Source of the DNA: Dehalococcoidia bacterium
Lineage (GTDB): Bacteria; Chloroflexota; Dehalococcoidia; Dehalococcoidales; BS750m-G39
NCBI GenBank assembly: GCA_030616265.1
Contig: JAUWXS010000022.1
Coordinates: 1-8,476, forward strand
DNA: 8,476 nucleotides
Direction of reading: 5' to 3'
The translations under genes and the position numbers were made by a program. The notes beneath the pieces are model-generated. The model ran no database searches. It was given only the letters and a program-made list of their open reading frames with translations, and was not told the DNA's origin. Position 1 is the first letter of the stretch. Each line of letters opens with the position of its first letter. This document shows, in pieces, positions 1 to 4,850 of the stretch.

Positions 1-708
1 GAAGGCGAGCAGGCACGCTCTCAAGTTGCTGGCACCGACTTGATTCTTACCATCGGCGGCGACGGCACTATCTTGAGGGCGGCTCAGGTAGCGGTTAGCG
101 CCCCCAAGCCCATCCCCATCACCGGCATTAATCTGGGCAAGTTGGGCTTTATGACCGAGCTCAGCGCTAAGGAAGCCAAAGATAAACTCCCTGCCCTGCT
201 TGAGGGCAAGGGCTGGCTTGATGAGCGAGCCATGCTCGAAGCCACTATTGACGACGGCACCAGCTATTTTGCCCTGAACGACGTGGTGGTGGCGCGGGGG
301 GCGGTGGCGCGGGTCGTCTACGTGGAAGCCAGCATTGACGGCCAGAAGCTGACCACCTATAAAGCCGACGGCGTGGTGGTGGCTACCGCCACCGGCAGCA
401 CCGGCTATTCGCTTTCGGCGGGCGGCCCCATCCTCCACCCCCGGGCTAAGGAGTTCCTGCTCTCGCCGATATTGCCCCACCTCAGTCTGGGTTACAGCCT
501 GGTCTTGCCGGCGACGGCGGTGGTCAAGCTGCGCCTGGCTACCGTCCATGAGGCGACGCTGAGCATTGACGGCCATATCAATCCGCCTTTGGAGGACGGC
601 GCCGTTATCACCGTCAGGCATAGCGCTACCAGCGGCCGTTTCCTGAGAATCCACCCCGAAGCCGCTTTCTATAGCTCTCTGGAGCAAAAGTTGAAAGGAA
701 AACACTAA
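1..708 (+). CDS. nadK: NAD(+) kinase, 5'-truncated by the window edge
   Basis: Phosphorylates NAD+ at the 2' hydroxyl of its adenosine ribose to give NADP+, in the cytoplasm. The reading frame is open from base 1, so the start lies upstream; 235 residues are present and about 50 N-terminal ones are missing compared with the usual length near 285-290. The GGDGT motif of the family is at partial residues 19-23 (the Asp is the catalytic acid/base). It is followed by a NLGKLGF segment, the LNDVVV segment (Asn93-Asp94, the usual NE/ND substrate-binding pair) and the glycine-rich ATATGSTGYSLSAGGPI segment that closes the active site. The C-terminus is complete, ending at TAA 706-708. The GNAT gene starts one base later, so the two are almost certainly co-transcribed. 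An in-frame TTG at 40 is not the start, because it would cut off just before GGDG. The downstream NUDIX gene also acts on NAD-related nucleotides, which fits a shared theme. Identification is secure. Confidence 0.95.
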   Translation, partial: EGEQARSQVAGTDLILTIGGDGTILRAAQVAVSAPKPIPITGINLGKLGFMTELSAKEAKDKLPALLEGKGWLDERAMLEATIDDGTSYFALNDVVVARGAVARVVYVEASIDGQKLTTYKADGVVVATATGSTGYSLSAGGPILHPRAKEFLLSPILPHLSLGYSLVLPATAVVKLRLATVHEATLSIDGHINPPLEDGAVITVRHSATSGRFLRIHPEAAFYSSLEQKLKGKH

Positions 709-709
709 G

Positions 710-1168
710 TTGAAGATAGAAAAAGCCAAAATCAGCGATGTCCCCCAGATGCATAAGCTCATCAACTTCTTCGCCGAAAAGGACGAGATGCTGCCTCGTT
801 CCTTGAGTGAACTCTACGAGAACATGAGGGACTGTTTTGTGGTCAAGGATGGCGAGAAGCTGCTCGGCTGTGTAGCGCTGCATGTTTTCTGGTCGGACCT
901 GGCCGAGATAAGGTCGCTGGCGGTAGCCGAGGACAGCCGGGATAAGGGCATTGGCGCCCAGCTGGTCAAAGCCTGCCTTGAAGAAGCCGAGGGGCTGGGC
1001 ATTACCACCGTCTTTTGCTTGACCTACCACCCAGAACTCTTTAAGAAGTTCGACTTCCTGCAGGTGGACAAAATGGAGCTGCCGCGGAAGGTGTGGACGG
1101 AGTGCTACCGCTGTCCCAAGTTCCCTGATTGCGACGAGGTAGCCCTTATCTATAACCTGGAGGTCTAG
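710..1168 (+). CDS. GNAT family N-acetyltransferase, short ArgA-like
   Basis: A 152-residue single-domain GNAT enzyme, expected to move an acetyl group from acetyl-CoA to an amine. The acetyl-CoA pyrophosphate loop is visible as RDKGIG (residues 77-82, the R/Q-x-x-G-x-G/A motif A), preceded by the beta strand IRSLAVAE. The C-terminal part (TYHPELFKKFDF, then ELPRKVW and a Cys-rich CYRCPKFPDC at 132-141) resembles short stand-alone acetyltransferases often annotated as ArgA-like, which make N-acetylglutamate for arginine synthesis. Substrate is therefore a family-level inference. The start is TTG at 710, one base after the nadK stop, with AGGA at 696-699 ten bases upstream; the next in-frame ATG (residue 14) would remove the first strand. 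Cys132, Cys135 and Cys141 could bind a metal, but this is not established from the sequence. No arginine gene is adjacent, so a different amine substrate remains possible. Confidence 0.85.
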   Translation: MKIEKAKISDVPQMHKLINFFAEKDEMLPRSLSELYENMRDCFVVKDGEKLLGCVALHVFWSDLAEIRSLAVAEDSRDKGIGAQLVKACLEEAEGLGITTVFCLTYHPELFKKFDFLQVDKMELPRKVWTECYRCPKFPDCDEVALIYNLEV

Positions 1169-1169
1169 C

Positions 1170-1712
1170 TTGGCGGAAGAAACGCTATCCAGCCGGACGG
1201 TCTTCGAGGGACGGGCGGTAAAGCTGCGGGTTGACACCGTGAAGCTGCCCAACGGCAGGCAGACCAGCCGCGAGATTGTCGAGCACGAAAATTGCGTGGC
1301 GATTGTCGCCCTTGACGACGCCGATAACATCCTGCTGGTGAAGCAGTTCCGCAAGCCGGTGGAAAAAGAGTTGCTGGAGATACCAGCGGGGGGCATTGAC
1401 CTCGGCGAAACCCCCGAGGACTCTGTCCGCCGCGAGATGCGCGAGGAAACCGGCTTTCTCCCTCAAAAAGTGGCCAAGCTGGGCGGCTTTTACTCCTCCC
1501 CCGGCTTCTGCACCGAATACCTCCACCTCTATCTGGCCACCGACCTGGTGCCCAGCCCGCTTCAGGCTGAGGACAGCGAAAGCATTAGTTTGGTGAGGGT
1601 GCCATTGCTTGAGATTCCCGGGCTGATTGCCTCGGGCGCTATCTGCGACGCCAAGAGTATCGCCGGGCTGCTCGCCTTTCTGGAGTACCAGAAGTCAGCC
1701 GATCTGGTCTGA
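1170..1712 (+). CDS. NUDIX hydrolase, ADP-ribose pyrophosphatase-like
   Basis: A 180-residue hydrolase expected to cleave a nucleoside diphosphate linked to another group, most likely ADP-ribose to AMP and ribose 5-phosphate. The complete NUDIX box (GX5EX7REUXEEXGU) spans Gly74-Phe96, with the metal-binding R-E-x-x-E-E core at Arg88-Glu93. The N-terminal strand pair (FEGRAVKLRVDTVKLPNG) and the VKQFRKPVEKELLEIPAGG segment before the box are typical of the ADP-ribose pyrophosphatase branch, which dimerises through its N-terminal domain. The start is TTG at 1170, six bases after GGAGG (1159-1163) and one base after the GNAT stop; no other in-frame start occurs before Met90. Sharing a cluster with NAD kinase suggests NAD(P) turnover or housekeeping. 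The last 18 bases overlap the 3' end of the convergent HIT gene. Exact substrate cannot be read from the sequence. Confidence 0.92.
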   Translation: MAEETLSSRTVFEGRAVKLRVDTVKLPNGRQTSREIVEHENCVAIVALDDADNILLVKQFRKPVEKELLEIPAGGIDLGETPEDSVRREMREETGFLPQKVAKLGGFYSSPGFCTEYLHLYLATDLVPSPLQAEDSESISLVRVPLLEIPGLIASGAICDAKSIAGLLAFLEYQKSADLV

Positions 1713-2036
1713 GAGCTTTCGTCCGCCGAGAAGGTGCAGGTGGAGGTGGGGCACCAGTTGTCCGCCTTCTTTACCGCAGTTTATCACCACCCGGTAGCCC
1801 TTCTGCGCCACCCCTTCGTCTTTGGCCAGCTGGTTGGCGACAGCCACCATGCGCCCCACCAGGGCCGAGTCGCTTTCTTTTAGCTGGTCTAGGGAGGGGA
1901 TGTGCTTTCGGGGGATAATAACCAGGTGCAGCGGCGCCTGCGGCTTAATGTCGCGGAAGGCGATTATCTCTTCGTCCTGATAGACGATGTCGCTGGGTAT
2001 TTTACCCTCTACAATCTGACAGAAAATGCAGTCCAT
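1695..2036 (-). CDS. HIT family protein (HINT-like nucleotide hydrolase)
   Basis: A 113-residue histidine-triad protein of the HINT/PKCI branch, a group that hydrolyses adenosine phosphoramidates and related AMP conjugates. The signature is GQLVPHLHLHLLGGR near the C-terminus (H-x-H-x-H, whose middle His is the nucleophile in the family). The N-terminal CIFC and the later IIPRKHI segment match HINT proteins that carry a Cys-Cys-His-His zinc site. Length is normal for the family. ATG at 2034-2036 is preceded by GGGGG (2045-2049) eight bases away, a G-only Shine-Dalgarno substitute. It is the last gene of the minus-strand run, 251 bases after fumarase beta, with a repeat-rich gap between. Whether it is co-transcribed with the TCA genes or has its own promoter is unknown; I see no convincing promoter. 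Its TGA (1695-1697) lies inside the convergent NUDIX gene. Confidence 0.93.
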   Translation of the reverse strand: MDCIFCQIVEGKIPSDIVYQDEEIIAFRDIKPQAPLHLVIIPRKHIPSLDQLKESDSALVGRMVAVANQLAKDEGVAQKGYRVVINCGKEGGQLVPHLHLHLLGGRKLSDQIG

Positions 2037-2090
2037 TGTTTCTTCCCCCTTTTCCCCCCAAGGTCTTTCTTCCCACCGCTCCCACCCAAC

Positions 2091-2126
2091 AGAGGCAAAG
2101 CCTCTATTGATTCTCTCCCCGCCCCC
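2091..2126. repeat. Hairpin-plus-C-tail repeat, copy A
   Basis: The hairpin has arms AGAGGC (2091-2096) and GCCTCT (2100-2105) with an AAA loop, followed by ATTGATTCTCTCCCCGCCCC. The copy at 3719-3756 has arms AGAGGT/ACCTCT and the tail ATAGACTTCTCTCCCCACCC. At arm position six the pair is C-G here and T-A there, so both sides changed and pairing was kept. Confidence 0.75.
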
Positions 2127-2175
2127 ATTTGTTGTGGGGGGCGTAACCCCCGAAGTTAAGGAGTGGAGCTCTTTA

Positions 2176-2191
2176 GGGTGGGTTGGGTGGG
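2176..2191 (+). other. Canonical G-quadruplex motif, also a mirror repeat
   Basis: GGGTGGGTTGGGTGGG has four G3 runs with loops of one, two and one thymines, the pattern expected to form a very stable parallel quadruplex in single-stranded DNA. It reads the same backwards on one strand, and the mirror extends to A2175/A2192. It lies on the plus strand, which is the template strand for minus-strand transcription from fumarase beta to HIT; the transcript would carry the C-rich complement. Folding in the cell is an inference. Confidence 0.7.
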
Positions 2192-2218
2192 ACTTAAAAG
2201 TTTCGCCTTAAACTCCCC

Positions 2219-2288
2219 TGTCATTGCGAGGAAGTCCTTCCCAAAACCCCTCTGTCATTCTGAAGGAGCGCAGCGACTGAAGAATCTC
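2219..2288. repeat. Tandem TGTCATT intergenic elements, copy A
   Basis: The first element begins TGTCATTGCGAGGAAG at 2219 and runs 24 bases to 2242. The second begins TGTCATTCTGAAGGAG at 2253 and ends GAAGAATCTC at 2288. The second has ATTCT (2257-2261) matched by AGAAT (2281-2285) as terminal inverted repeats, and an internal direct repeat CTGAAG 17 bases apart. The last base is shared with the fumarase beta stop codon (TAG on the minus strand, 2290-2288). The first 24 bases are identical to 3831-3854. Elements of this look are scattered between genes in several bacterial groups; I identify the family only by resemblance. Confidence 0.8.
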
Positions 2289-2833
2289 TAGCCCCTCTTA
2301 TATTCAGCCTTGCCCTGCTCGAAGAGGTCTCCCCCGTAGATATCGTTGGCGACAATGGCCGGGAAGTTCTCCACCGTCAGCCGCATTATAGCCTCAGCCC
2401 CCAAGTCCTCGTAGGCGATGGTCTCTATCTGCCTGACGCTTTTAGCCAGCAGTGCGCCGGCGCCCCCGGTAGTAGCCAGGTAAACGGCTTTATACTGCTT
2501 GATAGCCTCCCTTACCTCCGGGGAACGGCTCCCCTTGCCGATCATGGCTTTAATGCCGGCGGCGAGGAGGCGTGGTGTATAAGAATCCATGCGGCGGCTG
2601 GTGGTGGGTCCGGCGGAGCCGATGACACGCCCCGGTGGCGCTGGAGAAGGCCCCATATAGTATATCGTCTGCCCCTTGAGCTCGAAGGGCAGCTTATCAC
2701 CATTATCCAGCGACTGGATAATCCTCTGGTGGGCGGCATCGCGGGCGGTATAGATAACCCCGGAAATGGTGACGCTGGTGCCGACGGTCAGCTCTTCTAT
2801 AACCTTAGAGCTAATCGGTGAGGTGATATTCAT
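2288..2833 (-). CDS. Class I fumarate hydratase, beta (C-terminal) subunit
   Basis: The 181-residue C-terminal subunit of a two-subunit, Fe-S, oxygen-sensitive fumarase, which interconverts fumarate and malate in the cytoplasm together with the alpha subunit just upstream. Family landmarks are GSAGPTTSRRMD (72-83), the AMIGKGSRS stretch, TTGGAGALLAKS and the C-terminal YEDLGAEAI with VENFPAIVANDIYGGDLF. The start chosen is ATG at 2831-2833, which overlaps the alpha-subunit stop as ATGA, a classic translational coupling; a start 33 bases further upstream would add an unrelated tail. The tartrate dehydratase beta subunit belongs to the same family, but the malate dehydrogenase neighbour argues for fumarase. 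Its stop abuts a TGTCATT repeat. No key motif is missing. Confidence 0.93.
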   Translation of the reverse strand: MNITSPISSKVIEELTVGTSVTISGVIYTARDAAHQRIIQSLDNGDKLPFELKGQTIYYMGPSPAPPGRVIGSAGPTTSRRMDSYTPRLLAAGIKAMIGKGSRSPEVREAIKQYKAVYLATTGGAGALLAKSVRQIETIAYEDLGAEAIMRLTVENFPAIVANDIYGGDLFEQGKAEYKRG

Positions 2834-3675
2834 AGTATAATCTCTTTGTGGCGGGCGCTGTGGCACTGGAGGTTGACCGCCACCGGCAGGCTGGTGATAT
2901 GGGTGGGCATAACCTCGGCGTGCACGGCGAGGGCAGTGGTGGTGCCGCCGAAGCCCATGGGCCCCACCCCCAGGGCGTTCACCCGCACCAGGACTTCTTT
3001 CTCCAGCTGGGCAATCTCGGGGTCGGGGTTAGGCTCGCCCACCCTGCGCAATAAAGCCTTCTTGGCCATGAGCATTGCCTTCTCCCCCGTTCCCCCCACC
3101 CCCAGCCCGATAATCAGCGGCGGGCAGGGGTTACCCCCGGCCTCGTCAACCGTTTTCAAAACCAGGTCGATAATGCCCTTCTTCCCCTGGTTGGGCAGGA
3201 GCATAGCCATTCGGCTCATATTCTCGGCCCCGCCCCCTTTGGGCATAACCATAATCTTCAGTCTGTCGCCGTGTACTATCTCGCTGTGAATAACGGCAGG
3301 GGTGTTATCCTTGGTGTTTATCCTGTCGGAGAAGGGCTGGCTGACCATGGCTTTTCTGAGGTAGCCCTGGTGGTAGCCCCGCCGCACCCCTTCCTCAACG
3401 GCTTTATAGAGGTCGCCGTCGCTGATGTGAACATCCTGGCCTATTTCCAGGAAGACGACGGCGGTGCCGCAGTCCTGGCAGAGGGGCAGGCGCTCCTCTC
3501 GGGCAATTCGGGCATTCTCGATAATCTGGTTTAAAGTTTCTCTGCCCAGTGGGGACTGCTCGGTCCGATGGGCTTGCTTGAGGGCGGAGAGTACGTCCTC
3601 GCCTAAGGTAAAGTTTGCTTCCTGGCAGAGCTTGGCTATAGCCTGGGTGATGGCGCTGGCTTCAATCTCTTTCAA
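2830..3675 (-). CDS. Class I fumarate hydratase, alpha (N-terminal) subunit
   Basis: The 281-residue Fe-S subunit of the two-subunit fumarase (fumarate + water to malate, reversible). The three cysteines expected to hold the [4Fe-4S] cluster are visible: Cys66 or Cys69 in PLCQDCGT, Cys184 in GGNPCPP and Cys271 in NLQCHSARH. Other family blocks are RINTKDNTPAVIHSEIV, PKGGGAENMSRMAML and the GLGVGGTGEKAM loop. The length matches stand-alone alpha subunits. The start is TTG (3675-3673), preceded by GGGGGG (3687-3682) with a six-base spacer broken by GGGG; an in-frame TAA just upstream rules out an earlier start. It is separated from malate dehydrogenase by a 245-base repeat-filled gap, so its expression might be partly uncoupled from the upstream genes. 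It overlaps the beta subunit by four bases. In an anaerobe it would run towards fumarate or malate according to demand. Confidence 0.94.
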   Translation of the reverse strand: MKEIEASAITQAIAKLCQEANFTLGEDVLSALKQAHRTEQSPLGRETLNQIIENARIAREERLPLCQDCGTAVVFLEIGQDVHISDGDLYKAVEEGVRRGYHQGYLRKAMVSQPFSDRINTKDNTPAVIHSEIVHGDRLKIMVMPKGGGAENMSRMAMLLPNQGKKGIIDLVLKTVDEAGGNPCPPLIIGLGVGGTGEKAMLMAKKALLRRVGEPNPDPEIAQLEKEVLVRVNALGVGPMGFGGTTTALAVHAEVMPTHITSLPVAVNLQCHSARHKEIIL

Positions 3676-3676
3676 T

Positions 3677-3687
3677 CCCCACCCCCC
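3677..3687 (-). promoter_or_regulatory. G-only ribosome-binding site of fumarase alpha
   Basis: Read on the minus strand, GGGGGGTGGGGA leads directly into the TTG start at 3675. There is no AGGAGG-like sequence nearby. G-tracts can pair with the CCUCC anti-Shine-Dalgarno through G-C pairs and one G-U wobble. This deciding site supports the TTG start, together with the upstream in-frame stop. Confidence 0.5.
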
Positions 3688-3714
3688 TAAGTTTTATTTC
3701 CCACCCGGCCCGCC

Positions 3715-3756
3715 CTATAGAGGTGTCACCTCTATAGACTTCTCTCCCCACCCCCC
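3715..3756. repeat. Hairpin-plus-C-tail repeat, copy B
   Basis: Arms CTATAGAGGTG (3715-3725) and CACCTCTATAG (3727-3737) form a perfect inverted repeat around a single T, so a real RNA hairpin would need to open a few central pairs for its loop. The C-rich tail to 3756 matches the tail of the copy at 2091-2126, while the arms differ by paired substitutions. Confidence 0.78.
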
Positions 3757-3767
3757 GTCACAATACC

Positions 3768-3788
3768 TCTCCCTTTAGTAAAGGGAGA
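3768..3788. repeat. Perfect inverted repeat TCTCCCTTTA / TAAAGGGAGA
   Basis: Ten-base arms at 3768-3777 and 3779-3788 surround a single G. The flanks CC and TAGAGGGGG could extend the stem past a bulge. It has no counterpart in the 2037-2287 gap. Neither strand has the T-run directly after it that an intrinsic terminator needs, although the plus strand has ATTTT ten bases later. Confidence 0.7.
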
Positions 3789-3830
3789 TAGAGGGGGATT
3801 TTGTAACCCCCCAGGTCTTTCTTCCCCCCC

Positions 3831-3908
3831 TGTCATTGCGAGGAAGTCCTTCCCCACAATATGTCATTCTGAAGGAGTCCTTCGGCTGAAGGACGACGAA
3901 GCAATCTC
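3831..3908. repeat. Tandem TGTCATT intergenic elements, copy B (mixed ends)
   Basis: The first element (TGTCATTGCGAGGAAG..., 3831-3854) is identical over 24 bases to 2219-2242. The second (3862-3908) starts TGTCATTCTGAAGGAG but ends GAAGCAATCTC, so its right end (GCAAT, 3901-3905) pairs with ATTGC of the first element (3835-3839), not with its own ATTCT. Inside it, GTCCTTC (3877-3883) and GAAGGAC (3888-3894) form a perfect seven-pair stem with loop GGCT. The direct repeat CTGAAGGA recurs 17 bases apart, as in copy A. Confidence 0.8.
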
Positions 3909-3920
3909 CAGCTTCGTCCC

Positions 3921-4850
3921 TCAGCTTAAGACCATCTTCTCTATAAGCTCCCTTATTCCCTCGGCTGAGGTATGCAGAGCTTGTTTTTCTTCAGCGCTCA
4001 GCTCTAATTCTATTATCTGCTCGATGCCGCCCTTGCCCAGCTTTACGGGCACGCCGATGACGCTGTCTTTAATCCCGTATTCCCCGTCCAGATAAGCGGC
4101 GCAGGGCAGTACTTCCTTTTTGTCCAGCACGATGGCCTCGGCCATGCGGGCGATGCCCGCCGACGGAGCATAAAAGGCGCTGCCTTTTTTGAGCAGGTCG
4201 ACAATCTCTCGGCCGCCATGTATGACGCGCTCCACCAGCTTTTCGATAGTCTCCTTGGGCAATAGCTCGGTAAGCGCTTTGCCCTTGACCGTGGTCAGCC
4301 GGGGGATAACCACCATGTTTCGGCCGTGCGCCCCCAGGACGCAGGGGGAGATATCCTTGGGCGAAACCTTGAGTTCGGCGGCGATGAAGGCGCTGAGTCG
4401 CCCGGCATCCAGCACCCCGGACATGCCGACGACCCGCTTTCGGGGGAATTTACTGACCTGAATGGCCAGGTAGGTCATGGCGTCTAAGGGATTACTGACC
4501 ATAAGTATAATACATTGCGGCGAGTATTTAACGATATTATTGACGACCCCGGTGACGATTTTCATGTTAGCCAGCAGCAGCTGGTCGCGGGTCATGCCCG
4601 GTGTTCGGAAGAGGCCAGCGGTGACGATTACCAGCTCGGAGTCGGCGGTCTCCTGGTAGTCAGTAGTGCCGCTGAGGCGGATGTCGGCGTTGAGGATGGG
4701 CGCCGACTGCATTATATCCAGCGCCTTACCCTGCGCCAGGCCGGGGACGATATCCACCAGGACGACCTCGCCGTAGCCCCGCTCGGCGATGCGCTGGGCG
4801 CAGGAAGCGCCCACATTCCCCGCCCCGATAATGCTGATCTTGCTGGCTAT
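3921..4850 (-). CDS. mdh: Malate dehydrogenase, NAD-dependent, LDH-like type; ATA start
   Basis: Interconverts malate and oxaloacetate with NAD(H) in the cytoplasm; it is the step between the upstream carboxylase and the downstream fumarase. Numbering from the ATA proposed as start gives 309 residues, the usual length. The Rossmann motif GAGNVG is at 9-14 and Asp33 should bind the NAD ribose. Arg82 and Arg88 in FRTPGMTRDQ are the pair that binds malate carboxylates and separate it from lactate dehydrogenase. SNPLD follows, then Asp148 and Arg151 in GVLDAGR, and catalytic His175. His175 sits in GAHGRNM, where most relatives have HGD or similar. No ATG, GTG or TTG lies between the upstream in-frame TAA (4871-4869) and the GTG at 4814, and starting at that GTG would remove GAGN. 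ATA (4850-4848) overlaps the isocitrate dehydrogenase stop as ATAG and has GGGGGG six bases upstream. The function is secure; the start is inferred. Confidence 0.92.
   Translation of the reverse strand: MASKISIIGAGNVGASCAQRIAERGYGEVVLVDIVPGLAQGKALDIMQSAPILNADIRLSGTTDYQETADSELVIVTAGLFRTPGMTRDQLLLANMKIVTGVVNNIVKYSPQCIILMVSNPLDAMTYLAIQVSKFPRKRVVGMSGVLDAGRLSAFIAAELKVSPKDISPCVLGAHGRNMVVIPRLTTVKGKALTELLPKETIEKLVERVIHGGREIVDLLKKGSAFYAPSAGIARMAEAIVLDKKEVLPCAAYLDGEYGIKDSVIGVPVKLGKGGIEQIIELELSAEEKQALHTSAEGIRELIEKMVLS

Larger units (their letters stand above)
2037..2287. other. Intergenic mosaic A (fumarase beta to HIT)
   Basis: A 251-base gap with no credible gene. From low to high coordinate it holds a C-rich tract that provides the HIT ribosome-binding region on the minus strand. 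Next come the module CCCCCCAAGGTCTTTCTTCC (2054-2073), a short hairpin (2091-2105) with a conserved C-rich tail, a GGGGG/CCCCC hairpin (2137-2151, loop CGTAA), a G-quadruplex motif (2176-2191), and a tandem pair of TGTCATT elements ending at the fumarase beta stop. Most of these modules recur in the gap at 3676-3920, though not all in the same order. Confidence 0.8.
3676..3920. other. Intergenic mosaic B (malate dehydrogenase to fumarase alpha)
   Basis: A 245-base gap with no credible gene. It contains the fumarase alpha ribosome-binding tract, a perfect 11-base inverted repeat (3715-3737) with a C-rich tail, a second perfect hairpin (3768-3788), and a GGGGG/CCCCC pairing (3793-3797 with 3807-3811). 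It also contains the module CCCCCCAGGTCTTTCTTCCC (3807-3826) and a tandem TGTCATT pair (3831-3908) ending 12 bases before the malate dehydrogenase stop. No convincing promoter or U-tract terminator was found on either strand. Confidence 0.8.

Noticed and set aside
1902..2211. Small plus-strand frames running through the 2037-2287 gap
   Set aside because: They start inside HIT and translate repeats and C-rich tracts into Pro/Ser-rich sequence; no support as genes.
2834..2866. Fumarase beta start at 2866
   Set aside because: The added MPQRPPQRDYT is out-of-frame translation of the alpha subunit's conserved end; the ATGA overlap at 2833 is the natural start.
3731..3768. Promoter on the minus strand (TTGTGA about 19 bases before TCTATA) ahead of fumarase alpha
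   Set aside because: The spacing and both boxes are weak, and the -10-like part is simply an arm of the palindrome; no independent support.
3715..3788. Intrinsic terminators at the two perfect hairpins
   Set aside because: Neither hairpin is directly followed by a T-run on either strand, and the minus-strand flanks are G-rich.
2037..3920. CRISPR array
   Set aside because: There are two separated gaps with mixed modules; no regular repeat-spacer series and no cas genes.
3921..4814. Starting malate dehydrogenase at the GTG at 4814
   Set aside because: It would begin inside GAGNVG and lose the first beta strand and most of the NAD-binding glycine motif, whereas the frame continues with perfect family sequence up to the ATA at 4850.
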